Source of the DNA: Celoporthe dispersa
Lineage: Eukaryota > Ascomycota > Sordariomycetes > Diaporthales > Cryphonectriaceae
Length of the DNA: 64,000 nucleotides
Assembly: GCA_016584495.1 (NCBI GenBank)
Contig: WAID01000013.1
Coordinates: 372,001 to 436,000, forward strand
Direction: 5' to 3'
Part shown: one piece after another, positions 1 to 10,190 of the stretch
Layout of the letters: every line of letters starts with the position of its first letter
Numbering within the stretch: position 1 is the stretch's first letter
Notes under the pieces: generated by a model
What the model saw: only the letters and a program-made list of their open reading frames with translations
Told to the model about the DNA's origin: nothing
Databases searched by the model: none
Translations under genes and position numbers: made by a program

Positions 1-266
1 TCTGCGAACCCGGCATCGTCGAGTCCCTTCCTGCAGCCCGCCACGAGGTCGGAGCGCTCCTGTCTGTTGAGGTGGACAGCCTCGCCGGTCGAGCCGAGCA
101 GGACTAGCCCTCGGATGCCGCTCTTGGCCAGGAAGATGGAGTGCTGGGCCTGCGTCTCGATGTCGACCTTGGCTTGCAGTCCCGAGGATGCGGAGGCCGG
201 GTGAAGGAAGGTCGGGACGGGGACGTAAACGCCGGTGGGCGGGCTGCGTACTGATCCTGGCGACAT
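1..266 (-). CDS. DapA-family aldolase (partial, N-terminal part only)
   Basis: An open frame runs from an ATG at 266 leftward off the window edge (about 88 codons seen). The N-terminus has the pattern of dihydrodipicolinate synthase/N-acetylneuraminate lyase family proteins: a GVYVPVPTFL segment, then a stretch ending in GLVLLGSTGEAVHL, which matches the conserved G-S-T/N-G-E loop that binds the pyruvate carboxylate. In fungi such TIM-barrel Schiff-base aldolases include 2-keto-3-deoxy-galactonate/gluconate aldolases. The Schiff-base lysine lies outside the window. It is transcribed divergently from an aldo-keto reductase and lies near a D-galactonate dehydratase, so I infer cleavage of a 2-keto-3-deoxy sugar acid to pyruvate and glyceraldehyde. 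The family call is firm; the substrate is inferred from context. Confidence 0.75.
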   Translation of the reverse strand, partial: MSPGSVRSPPTGVYVPVPTFLHPASASSGLQAKVDIETQAQHSIFLAKSGIRGLVLLGSTGEAVHLNRQERSDLVAGCRKGLDDAGFA

Positions 267-973
267 TGTGTGGGCTGGCTCTGGTGTGTTTCTCCTGTCT
301 AAACGTTTGGGTTTTGAAATGAGAGAAGGAAGAAGAAGGATAACCAAAGGGAAAGAAGAAGAAGAAGAAGAAGAAAAAAACTAGAGGCACGGGAATAAGC
401 CAAAGCAAGGTACACTGCTCGCCGGCGTCGTCGAGTGATCGAGTATGTGTAGAGCTGTGTGTGTGTGTGTGCCTACGATGATCCTCGACTGAATCGTATC
501 GTGGAGCCGTGCTCGGGGCCTTCTAAGCCGAAAGGGCCCCAAAAAGCGTACCCCCGCAGGGCCGTAGGCTGTCCAGCTATCGTGCCCAAAGGTTTACCAA
601 GGTTAAAGCGCCCCCCGACTTCGGTGGCTCAAGTCTCGACAGGACCTAAACAGATCCGGTCCTGCGTTGGCCCGGGGTGTGTGTGTGTAAGTCCCGTAAG
701 AGAAAGACAATTCATTCCCGGAGGGAAGACCCACTCTTTGTATCCATTCAGTGACGATGATGTGATCTCCTCACCTGCTCACGTGTGTATGGTGGTTTCA
801 GGAAGAGGAGAAGCCGTCAGGAAACCTTGTTGACATGAAAATAATGATGAAAAAGTAAAATAAAATAACCAAAATCGCCAGATCTGTGGGACAAAACAAG
901 AATAGAACACTCAATCATATTTACCGATCAGACCACTTCTTCTATTTCTATTTTCTTTTCTCTTTTTTCAAAG
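267..973. promoter_or_regulatory. Divergent intergenic region between aldolase and aldo-keto reductase
   Basis: About 700 bp separate the two divergent start codons and must contain both promoters. It holds a purine-rich GAA tract (about 347-378), a short GT run near 459-470 and a pyrimidine-rich stretch just before the reductase ATG at 974. Open frames here have no family resemblance. No specific operator was recognised. Confidence 0.4.
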
Positions 974-2440
974 ATGCCCCTCGCACAGACGTTCAGGTTC
1001 AACAACGGGCTGGAGATCCCGGCTGTGGGACTCGGGACTTGGGTAAGTACGCAGGGCTGGTCGACTCATCACTGACTGGTTGGATGCAGCAGCCGCTGAC
1101 GGCGTGCTTATTTCGTTAGCAATCCAAGCCGAACGAGGTCAAGGAGGCCGTCCAGGTGGCGCTCAAGTCTGGCTACACCCACATCGACGCTGCTGCGGTG
1201 TACAACAACGAGAAGGAGGTTGGTGATGGTATCAAGGCATCCGGTGTCGACCGAAAGAACATATTCGTCAGTACCAGCCCTTTTCTGATCATTGCCAATG
1301 ACGAGGACGGTCGCTGACAGGAGCCGCTGGAAATGCGAATGAATAGTTGACTGGCAAGTTATGGAACACCCACCACAAGGCCGAAGATGTCGAGAAGGCA
1401 GTTGACGCGAGCCTCGCGGACCTCCAGACTGACTACCTCGACCTCTATCTCGTATGTGGTCACACCTTTTTTTTTAAAAAAAAAAAGAAATTGAGCCCTT
1501 CTATAGCGTCTCCCCACCACCACTGACATAAGAATAGATTCACTGGCCCGTCGCCTTCCGCAAGATCAACGAGACGGAGCGCTTCCCTATCAACGAGGAG
1601 ACCTACGGCATGGACATCGCCGATGTGCCCCTCCTCGAGACCTGGAAGGCCATGGAGGCCCTCGTCAAGAAGGGCAAGCTCAGGACCATCGGTGTCTCCA
1701 ACTTCTCGGCCGCCAGGATCGAGGAGATCTGGGACGCGGCCGAGATCAAGCCCGCCGCGAACCAGGTCGAGCTGCACCCTTACTTTGCCCAGCCGGATCT
1801 TGTCAAGTACTGCCACAAAAAGGTAGATCAAAATTTCCAGCCTTCGATGATGGTCAAGCGGGAGGTCTGCTGATACGTTCATTGAGTAGGGCATTGTCGT
1901 GCAGGCGTACAGTCCTCTGGGCAACAACATCTATGGCCTCCCGATGTGAGCGCTCAAGTGACTACAGATTGGAGAACCTTCAACGGTGTGAACTAACCAC
2001 AGAAAACTCCCAGGGCAATTGAAGATCCAGTCGTGATCGAGGCTGCCGAGAAGCTGGGCAAGACACCGGCACAGGTGGTTCTCAGCTGGGTCGTGCAGCG
2101 TGACATTGTGGTCTTGACGAAATCAGTTACACCTGCACGCATCAAATCCAACCTGGAGGGTGAGTGAAGCTGTCCCTCATTACTCTCTCTCTCTTTGCAT
2201 CCATGCCTTGATTTTTATTTTCTTTTTTTGGCTCCTCCTTTTAGCTGACATCCCAGAGCAGTCTTCGAGCTTCCCGCGGATGTGTTCAGCAAGATGGAGG
2301 CCCTTGATCGCAATCACCGCTATAATCTGCCTGCCAGGCTGGGGATCGATATCTTTGGGGACGCAAAGCCTGGCGTGCTGGAGGAGGCCGTGGCCAATTT
2401 TAAGGCGCAGAACAGGAAGGCTCGTGGGCTTGACGTGTAG
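974..2440 (+). CDS. Aldo-keto reductase 1, glyceraldehyde-reductase-like
   Basis: Seven exons fit: 974-1042, 1120-1266, 1347-1451, 1538-1822, 1890-1945, 2014-2159 and 2262-2440, giving 328 residues with all phases consistent. The catalytic tetrad of the AKR superfamily is visible: Asp and Tyr in HIDAAAVYNNE, Lys in TGKLWN and His in YLIHWPV. The NADPH-site motif TKSVTPARIKSN is near the C-terminus. Length is normal for the family (about 320). The family reduces aldehydes and sugars with NADPH in the cytosol. Between an aldolase and a D-galactonate dehydratase the simplest role is reducing the glyceraldehyde released by the aldolase to glycerol, as fungal GLD1/GaaD enzymes do in galacturonate catabolism. 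The superfamily is certain; the substrate is inferred. No frameshift is seen. Confidence 0.88.
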
Positions 2441-2952
2441 ATATGCCTGGACCTTCATTCGTAATTCCGTACTGAATTAGAACACCACATCTGCGGTCTT
2501 GTTGGCGACCAATCTATCTCTTATAAAAGTTTGATCTTTGCGTAGGAAGAGAAAATCCGCTTTGTAATATAAGTAATTCTCCTATGGACCACACAGACTT
2601 GATAAAATATATACCGAGCACGAGGACAAATTTCTTTAGAGATCGGCCCAGGTCAAAGCCATGAATGCCCAAACTCCCGCAGAAAGATGCGGGTCTTTTC
2701 TAACGCCCCCGCCCCCAGAATCCCCACGTCACTGACACATGAATCGTGGTATTTATACCCCCTCCCCTCACGCATTCTCCTCCGAGCAGACAGACAAGAT
2801 AGGCCATTGTGTTTGAACCTGCTGGTACAATACAGTAAAAGGTTCCATCCTCTCAAGTCTTCACGCACTCCTAGGTCGTTTACAGTTTTTTGTCTTCTTC
2901 ATTTTCTTTTCTTTTACACATACGAGAACGACGACTCGTACTCACAGCCAAG
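2441..2952. promoter_or_regulatory. Spacer and likely promoter of the galactonate dehydratase gene
   Basis: About 510 bp lie between the reductase stop and the dehydratase ATG. A TATTTATA element lies at about 2751-2758, roughly 195 bp before the ATG, followed by a C/T-rich stretch common in fungal promoters. No other gene is seen. Confidence 0.35.
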
Positions 2953-3465
2953 ATGGGCAAGATCGCAACCATGGAGTACTTCCGCGTCCCCCCGCGCTGG
3001 CTCTTTGTCAAGATTACCGACGACGCCGGCCACGTGGGCTGGGGCGAGGCCACCCTCGAGGGCCACACGCAGGCCGTCGAGGGTTGTCTGGACGCCTGGT
3101 TCGACCGGTACAAGGGCTTCGAGGCCGACGACATTGAGCATATCTGGCAGATGTGCTGGCGGACGTCCTTTTACAGGGGCGGGCCCGTGTTTATGAGCGC
3201 GCTGGCTGGGATCGACATTGCGCTGTGGGATCTGAAAGGTTTGTTTTTAATCCATTATGGCCTCTCTTTTTCTTTTCTTATTTTTCTCTTTCGCGTGCGT
3301 CACAAGGACGAGAGGCAAGTCTGCTGATGGTATGTTTCTTTTTTTATGGCAGCTCGTAAGCTTGGTGTGCCGATCTACCAGCTGCTGGGAGGAAAAAGTC
3401 CGTGACAAGCTGAGGGTATATGCTTGGATCGGGGGCAACCGTCCCAGTAATGTAGCAGAAGAAGC

Positions 3466-3510
<45 letters not shown>

Positions 3511-4318
3511 CAACTCCACATAGACTCGCTTTTTGATATCATACTTACAATTTCTTATAAAAATATTATAGAAAGGCGAGGAAGAGTCAAGGCTTCAACT
3601 GCATCAAGATGAACGGCACCGAAGACCTGGGCTGGCTAGACTCCCCCTCCGCCCTGGACGCCTGTGTCGAGAGGGTCAAGGCAGTCCGGGATCTAGGCAT
3701 GGACGCCGGCGTCGACTTCCACGGCCGCGTGCACAAGCCCATGGCCAAACAGCTCGTCCGGCTCCTCGAGCCGCACCGGCCCTCTTCGTCGAGGAGCCGC
3801 TCCTGTCGGAGCACATGGAGGGCATCAGGGCCCTGTCCGGCCAGACCAGCGTGCCCATCGCCCTGGGCGAGCGCCTCCACAGCAGGTGGGACGTCAGGCC
3901 TTTTCTCGAGGCCGGGTGCGTCGATCTCCTGCAGCCGGACATCTCGCACGTCGGGGGCATCTCGGAGCTGAAGCGCATCGCGGCCATGGCGGAGGTTTAT
4001 GATGTCGCCCTGGCGCCGCACTGTCCCCTGGGGCCCATCGCCCTGGCTGCCAACTGCCAGGTGGACCTGACGTGCCCCAACTTTGCGATCCAGGAGATGA
4101 GCCTGGGGATTCACTACAATGCTGGGGCGCAGGACCTGACGAGTTATACCAAGAACCCGGAGGTATGGAACGTGAAGGATGGGTATATTGACATGCTGAC
4201 GGGTCCTGGTCTGGGGATCGAGGTGGACGAGGAGCAGGTGAGGGCCTTGTCCAAGGGCGCTGCGGCGTGGGTGAGCCCGGGGTTTATCGGGCCAGGTGGT
4301 GAGGTTCGGGAGTGGTGA
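2953..4318 (+). CDS. D-galactonate dehydratase-like enzyme (mandelate racemase/enolase superfamily), with two frame breaks
   Basis: Exons 2953-3238, 3353-3465 and 3572-4318. Undoing one extra A in the A-run 3393-3397 and one missing C at 3780-3782 gives 381 residues, close to bacterial DgoD (about 382). Visible motifs of the enolase superfamily are IKMNGTE, GVDFHGR (metal Asp plus catalytic His), EEPLL, GERL and LAPHCPLGP (catalytic His). The barrel resembles bacterial D-galactonate dehydratase far more than the fungal L-galactonate dehydratase LGD1, which also belongs to the superfamily. Reaction in the family: D-galactonate to 2-keto-3-deoxy-D-galactonate plus water, Mg-dependent. It is the natural partner of the nearby DapA-family aldolase. 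Both breaks keep intron phases correct once reverted, so they look like read errors. The second intron carries a (CT)n repeat. Confidence 0.85.
3472..3506. repeat. (CT)n microsatellite in an intron
   Basis: About 17 CT units follow the 5' splice site of the second intron of the galactonate dehydratase gene. Confidence 0.9.
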
Positions 4319-4629
4319 TGGATGCGAAGCACTCGGGCACGAATTTGAAAAAGGTACTGTCATAAGGAATGGGACAGGTAACTCATGAAGACTGGTTTTT
4401 AGGATCCATTCTGTGTAAACTTCCATGTTTTTCCAACCCCAAAGATATATATATATGCATTAGTTGCATCCTGATATTTCTTCCTCGGCCCTTGAGGGTA
4501 TACTCACACCGGACCCCATCACATCTGCTTGGTGTAAGGTACAGGATAGACCTCAAAACAACTCTGCCGTGTCCCACCAGTGACGGCTGACCTGGCACAG
4601 CAGACTGCGCATCACGATAACATCTCTTC
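4319..4629. other. Convergent 3' intergenic spacer
   Basis: About 310 bp between the stops of the dehydratase (+) and the ACMS decarboxylase (-). It should contain both 3' ends. No gene is seen. Confidence 0.5.
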
Positions 4630-6102
4630 CTAGACGGCACCCTGCGCCTTCTTCTGAAACTCAGCCAGCCGCTGCTCATACCGCTCCTGAAAGGTACGCC
4701 CCAGCCCCAGCAGCCGGATGGCATTCCCCGCTAGGACCCCGGCCCTCTGGTCCCAGGTCATGAACCCGTCCAGGGCCCCAGCCCCCTTGGCCGTACCGAT
4801 CAGCATCGCTCCCGCCGTGGGCACCTCGCCCAGCGGGGAAAGGATAGTCGCTCCCTAGGACGACGTTCGCTGACGGGATCTTGCGCAGCACATAGCCCAG
4901 CAGGTCCGGGTCGTGCACGAGGCTGTCGATCCAGATGTTCTTCCCGGACGCAAGGTGTGTGGTGGGCGTGATGCCTCCGGCCGAGTGCGCCACCAGGTCG
5001 GGCCGGCAGTCGAAGCCGTGCTGGATGCGACCAAGCAGGGCCGGGAACGCGCCGCCGGCGTGGGCGAAGCAGAGCCGGAGTTTTGGGTGGCGGAGGAAGA
5101 CGCCCGAGGAGGTGAGGTTGTGCATGGCTAGGGCGGTCTCGCAGGGCCTGTTTTGTTGGGGTTTTTTTTCCTCCTTGGTTAGCCGTTGCTTCGTCCCATG
5201 GCCTCCCGGTAGCCGAGATCATACTTGAGGGGCTCCTCTGCCAAAACTTACATGCCGACGAGCCAGGAACCCCAGAATTTGCCCCATCTCGCCTCGTTCT
5301 CCTTCTTCCACGAGTACCCCAGCGGGTGCACAAAGACAGCCATGTCCAAGTCCTCGCACGCCGCCCAGAACGGCTCCAACCTCTCATCATCAAGGTCCAT
5401 CTCGTCTCCTCCCGCCAGGGGCACCGAGGTCCCGATCTGCACGCCCACAAGCCCAGACTCCCTCGCCCTCCTCAGCTCCGCCACGGCCCCGCCCATGTCC
5501 TGTAGCGGCACCGTCGCCAGCCCGACGAACCTGTCCGGCTCGGCGCGGACGATATCAGCCACGTGGTCGTTCAGCGACCTAGCTAGGGCGGCCGCGGGCC
5601 CGCGTGGCGCGTCGTAGCAGAAGAGCAGCGGGACCGTCGACAGCACCTGCACGTCCACGCCCGCGGCGTCCATCTCGGAAATCCTGGCTTGGGGGTCGTA
5701 GCAGTTGGGCTGGACGCGGCGGAAGTGCGAGCCTCCAACAAACATGTCGATGTCGCCGCTGCCGTCGGTGCATGGGCGGAAGTCCGGCCAGGGGTAGTCG
5801 GCGACCTCGTCCTTGCTGCTGCTGCTGCTGCTTTCTGATGATGCGAGGGACGAGAGGTCTGGGAGGGAGGAGGGCATGATGTGTGTGTGTAGGTCGATCC
5901 TGTAAAGAGATTCGCCCGTCATGACTCGGCGGTGGGCGGCGTGGTGGTGGGCGTGTGATTGGGTTGGTGGTGAGCCGCTGGTGCTGGTCAGAGGTGTTGA
6001 GGCACCGGATACAGACAGGGAGGAGGAGGACGGGGAGGAGGAAGGTCCTGCTGGGCAGCAGCATGCGCAGCCGGTGGTTTCTGTGATCATGGTTGACGCC
6101 AT
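4630..6102 (-). CDS. 2-amino-3-carboxymuconate-6-semialdehyde decarboxylase (ACMSD), one frame break
   Basis: Exon 1 is 6102-5252 and exon 2 is 5147-4630. Removing one extra base in the G-run 4835-4838 gives 455 residues. The amidohydrolase-2 fold is marked by the zinc motif DLHTHIMP, then the ACMSD-specific tract NCYDPQARISEMDAAGVDVQ with LSTVPLLF, the zinc His in FAHAGGAFP and the catalytic Asp in GSDYPFP. The join VGM|PCET across the intron matches the family. ACMSD converts ACMS to 2-aminomuconate semialdehyde and so diverts 3-hydroxyanthranilate carbon away from quinolinate and NAD. It is about 100 residues longer than animal ACMSD (about 336), mainly through an N-terminal extension of about 65 residues rich in Ser, Cys and His and a Ser run just after the zinc motif. 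It is divergent from the dioxygenase that makes its substrate, with about 960 bp between them. Confidence 0.92.
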
Positions 6103-7066
6103 GCTTGGTCGTTATCCAGAAGCTGTATGTAGTCTGCGTGTGCGAGAGGGGCGGGGGTTTTATTTCTCTCTCAAGTTAGTAGTCAATGTTGATATTCAGA
6201 CTCCACAGCCCGTATTCCTTATCATCCAGGGATTCAGTTCATGTATGAGATGAGAGCAAAGTGAAGAGGAAGGAGGAGGAGGGAAAGTTGTGACGACCAG
6301 TGCACAGGTAGAGATCATTCGAAGAGGAGAAGTAGAACAAGAAGAGGGAGGGAGGGAGGGGAGGAAACAAGCTTTGAGAAAGGGCATATCTCCTCCTCCT
6401 CCTCCTCCTCCTCCTCCTCCCGGCAGACCTAGGTGTCCTTGTTCTGATCATCGTCCACCGTCTGCCTCGTGGCGGGTTTCCCAGTGAGGAGCCATCGCGG
6501 TAGGCCGCTCGATGTCTTCCGCTTCCGCACGCTTCGGATGCAGAGGGGGAGAGGAGCGGCGGCGGCGGAAGGTTAGTGGCTGTTAAGCTCAATCTTATGG
6601 CGGAAGAGGCACCCTGCAGGGGAGGCCCCCGTCAAGCAAGCTAGGATCAGCGGCCTGGGCTAGGCCTACCCTGCTGTAAGTTGGGCTTCTTGTACTGCTG
6701 TCGAGAGACCCAGGGTGCCCCCCATGTCCCACCAGAGTACCCACCAGATGCCCGCTGGGGATGTCATGTCACAGGCCCTGACGACAAGCCTGGAAACCGT
6801 CATACAAATAAAAACCGGCCAAGAAGTATGCCGACGTCTGCCGCGCGAGGTGAACCATTTTCAATAATCTCTCTCTCTTCCATTACTCATCTCAACTCAA
6901 CTCACAACAAAGCCTGTCCCCTCATAAGCCAGCCTGAGCAGACAGCTGCACCTCGAGAAGAAGACGAAAAATAGGCAGACAACCTCCATCAAAACCATCA
7001 TCGTCATCATCGGAGACGACCAAAGATGGACAGCAAGACATCAGCACCCAACCCCTCCCCCCACCC
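6103..7066. promoter_or_regulatory. Shared divergent promoter region of ACMSD and 3-hydroxyanthranilate dioxygenase
   Basis: About 960 bp between the two divergent genes, the likely place for co-regulation. It contains a (TCC)n microsatellite at about 6390-6420. An in-frame-looking ATG at 7026 precedes the preferred start of the dioxygenase at 7067. No known operator was identified. Confidence 0.45.
6390..6420. repeat. (TCC)n microsatellite
   Basis: About ten TCC units in the divergent promoter between ACMSD and the dioxygenase. Confidence 0.9.
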
Positions 7067-7590
7067 ATGGCCTTCGCCTCCTGGCTCGCCCAGAACGAAA
7101 CCCTCCTCCAGCCCCCCGGTCAACAACTACTGCCTCTTCAGCGGCAAGGATATGGTCCTCATGGTGGTAGGCGGGCCCAACACGCGCAACGACTATCACA
7201 TCAACGAGACCGAGGAGTGGTTCTACCAGCTCAAGGGCGCCATGTGCCTCAAGGTCGTCGAGACGGACGCCGGCGGGAACGAGGCCTTCCGGGACGTCGA
7301 GATCAAGGAGGGCGAGATGTTTTCTCCTCCCGGGCAACACCCCGCACAACCCGTGCCGCTTTGCAGACACCATCGGCCTGGTCATGGAGCGCATCCGGCC
7401 CGAGGGCAGCCTCGACCGTCTGCGGTGGTACTGCAAGAAGGGCGGGCACGAGAGACCGACTGTGATCCGGGAGGAGGTCTTCCACTGCACGGACCTGGGC
7501 ACGCAGCTAAAGCCGCTGATCAACAACTGGCGGGAGAACGAGAGCGTGAGGAAGTGTCCTGTGTGTGGGGAGGTGGAGGATCCACAGTGA
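7067..7590 (+). CDS. 3-hydroxyanthranilate 3,4-dioxygenase, two frame breaks
   Basis: A cupin-fold extradiol dioxygenase converting 3-hydroxyanthranilate to ACMS. Key segments are PPVNNYCLFSGKD, VVGGPNTRNDYHINETEEWF (Fe ligands His and Glu), a PGNTPHNP-like stretch with the third ligand His in another frame, RFADTIGLVMER and RWYCKKGGHE. The C-terminus has a CPVCG element next to the DLGTQLKP motif, like the Cys pair of the yeast/bacterial type. Two one-base insertions break the frame: within 7112-7119 and in the T-run 7320-7323. Removing both gives 173 residues from the ATG at 7067 (yeast Bna1 is about 177). The upstream ATG at 7026 would need another shift, so 7067 is preferred. No intron is needed. 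The family serves both NAD synthesis and tryptophan degradation; its neighbours here point to degradation. Confidence 0.9.
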
Positions 7591-7845
7591 GCTGCGGGCA
7601 CGGGTTGAAGATGCCGGAACAGCCGGACGTGCGTGTGTGTGTGTGTGGGTGATGAGTGAATGACGACGATGATGATGTGTGGGGTGGTGATGGCTGAGCA
7701 GTATCTAGAGTGAATCTCGTCCAGACGCTGCAAACTAGATTCAAAGCTGGCTGCTTATTTTTGGTAGCTCATGATGGATATTGTGTCAGGTGTGGTAACC
7801 ATCCCTTTTTTTCTCTCTCTCTCTGTGTGTGTGTCTATCTGTCTC

Positions 7846-9483
7846 TTATACTGTAGCTAGATGCACCGTGCGGGCCACCGTAAACACATCCCTCGAGTAC
7901 TCACCTCCCTCCCTGCCCGTGCCCGAGTTCTTCATGCCCCCAAACGGCGTGCCCAGCTCCCTCACCAGCCAGCAGTTCACCCACACCAGCCCTGCCTGCA
8001 GCTGCTCGCCCACCCTCCTCATCCGCCCGCCATCTGTGGTCAGCAGCACCGCCGCGAGCCCGTACTCGCTGTCGTTGGCCAGCCGGACCGCCTCCTCCTC
8101 GTCTTCAAACGGCACGATCGTCACCACCGGCCCGAAGATCTCGTCGCGCAGCAGCGCAGAGCCCGCCGGCACGTCAGTCAGCACCGTGGGCTGGATCCAG
8201 TACCCCTCCTGCTGCTGCCCCCCTCCACCGCCAGCCTGCATCTCAGGCGGCACCTCGCCCGTGTTGAACGTCACGCCCTGCCTCCGTGCCATCTCAAGGT
8301 AGCCCCTGACCTTGGCGTAGTGCTGCAGGCTCACCACGGCGCCCACCGTCTCGCCCACCCGGTACTGCCTGGTGACGTACCCGGTGAAGGCGGCTACAAA
8401 GTCCTCGTAGGCGCTCTTCTCGACGTAGATCCGAGACCCGCAGAGACAGATCTCGCCCTGGTTCTCAAAGGAGGCCATCGCCGCCGTGCGCACCGCCCTC
8501 TCCCGGTCTGCAGCCATCGAGTCGGCGAACACCAGCGTGGGGTTCTTGCCGCCCAGCTCGAGGGAGACGTGCTTGTGGATCTGGTGCGCCGTGGCTCGGC
8601 GGATGGCGATACCCGTCGCGGTGCCGCCCGTGAAGGACACGCCCTGGACGTCACGGTGGGCCACGAGCGCCGCACCCGTCGTGGCGCCGTCGCCAAACAG
8701 CACGTTGATCACGCCGGCGGGCAGGCCGGCCCGGTCCAGGGCGGAGGCGAGCAGGAAGGCGCTCATGCTGGTGACCTCGCTGGGTTTCGCCACGGCGGTG
8801 CAGCCAAAGGCCAGGCAGGGGGCTATCTTCCAGGTCAGGAGGTAGAGCGGCATGTTCCAGGGCGAGATGAGGACGAACACGCCCGCCGGGCTGCGGTGCT
8901 CGTACGTGAGGGCCACGCCGTCGACCATCCTGGCGGAGGTCGACTCGTGCAGGATGAAGGTGGAGAAGTATCTAGAAGGGAAGGTATGTACGGACGGTCA
9001 GTTTCCCGGGGCCCAGAAGCGAGAGAGAATCAGAGTTCCTCACGAGAAGTTCGACACCGCCCTGTCCACCTCGACCCTCGCCCGCTCCAGCGTCTTGCCC
9101 TGGTCGATGCTCTCCCACACCGCAAACAGCTCACGGTTCTCAGCAATGACCTCGCTGACCCTGCGCAGCAGCCGTGAGCGCTCTGCCCGCGGCGTCCTGC
9201 TCCATGCCGGGAAGGCAGTTTTGGCAGCGCTGACGGCGGCGTCGACCTCGTCGGCTGAGGCGCACGGGACCCGCGCGATGAGCTTTCCAGACTTGGGCTC
9301 GAACGAGTCTATGTATCTCGGCGCCTCTCCCGTGCTGAAGGTGTTGTTGGTGAAGTGCTGTAGGGTGACGGGTTTGCCATTGAGGCTCTCGAGAAGCGCG
9401 GTGGCCTTTTCGTGTGTGTTGGCCGCCCAGAGCCCGTCCAAGGCGCTGCTGTGGGATGGCTGGCCTAGATCTAGAGTGACCAT
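7846..9483 (-). CDS. Aldehyde dehydrogenase, probably 2-aminomuconate semialdehyde dehydrogenase
   Basis: Exon 1 is 9483-9044 and exon 2 is 8971-7846, giving 521 residues with an intact frame. The ALDH motifs are all present: SPWNMPLYLLTWK (NAD-binding loop), VSFTGGTATG, catalytic Glu in VSLELGGKNP, catalytic Cys in NQGEICLCGSRIYV and EIFGPVV. The IC-L-C-GSR arrangement is typical of the 2-hydroxymuconate/2-aminomuconate semialdehyde dehydrogenase branch (animal ALDH8A1, bacterial NbaE/AmnC). The predicted reaction is 2-aminomuconate 6-semialdehyde to 2-aminomuconate with NAD+, directly after ACMSD. A Gly/Gln-rich insert lies before GYWIQPTVL. The start at 9483 is the first in-frame ATG; farther upstream the frame has only non-ATG codons. 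The ALDH assignment is certain; the substrate is strongly supported by the neighbours. Confidence 0.9.
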
Positions 9484-10190
9484 GGTGACCTGAGGAGACG
9501 AAGGCACATCAATGCTGAAAGTTGAACTTGGAGGGCTCAATCCTGAGCAGATATTACTCCTTGGTGGTCACAGTATTTCTGAAGAGACCAGGTCAAGTCA
9601 CGGTCAGCTGGCGGCTATTCAGCGTTTGTAGGTGTCGTTGCCGACGGGGCCAGCCCCTGTATCTTTACGGGCTCTACAGGCCCTCTAGAGGTCTCTCTTG
9701 CTACTAGCAGGCCCTGGAAAGCCCTGTAATCTGGGCGCAGGCCTTCAACTTCACACGCTAAAGTATCGCTGACCCCGCCTAACCGTTCCGCTTCCGCTTG
9801 AGCTACCCCGCTACACACCCTAGAGTCCTCCCAAAGGGGTAATGACAGGGCGCCGACAGCCAATCGGAAGGTCAAGACACCAGGTAGGGGCGGAAGACGG
9901 ATGCTCGGCGCACTTGTGTGCAAAGAAGCGCAACGCGTCCATGGTCGAGAGGAAAAGATTACGTCTCGGCAGCTGACTGTTCTGCCGATGCGATAATACC
10001 ATCTCCTTACTGCGTTGACTCTTCTTCCTATCTCTTTGAGTTTCAGCATGAGGAGCCAATGAGAAGGATAGTCTGATCTCAAGACAAAACCTCGCACGGA
10101 AAACACTATATCCACCAACAAAAGAAAACCACCACCACTTTCACCTCCCTCCGCCTCAGCACACACACACATACACACACTCCCCTCAAA
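9484..10190. promoter_or_regulatory. Divergent intergenic region between the dehydrogenase and the deaminase
   Basis: About 700 bp between the two divergent starts. A CA-rich run lies just before the deaminase ATG. The part at 9620-9850 has a patchy composition and could be decayed repeat DNA, but no terminal repeats were found. Confidence 0.35.

Noticed and set aside
2953..4318. Galactonate dehydratase as a pseudogene
   Set aside because: Both breaks are single-base and in or next to short runs, the catalytic residues are intact, and many unrelated genes in the window show the same kind of error.
7026..7066. ATG at 7026 as the dioxygenase start
   Set aside because: It is out of frame with the conserved N-terminus unless an extra shift is assumed. 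The ATG at 7067 gives the normal family length with only the two breaks needed elsewhere.
7861..9177. 438-codon open frame opposite the aldehyde dehydrogenase
   Set aside because: It is a shadow of a GC-rich gene: the opposite strand has complete ALDH motifs, while this frame is rich in His, Arg, Pro and Gly with no family features.
9620..9850. Possible transposon relic shared with 42530-42700
   Set aside because: Both stretches have odd composition, but I could not align them by eye or find terminal repeats.
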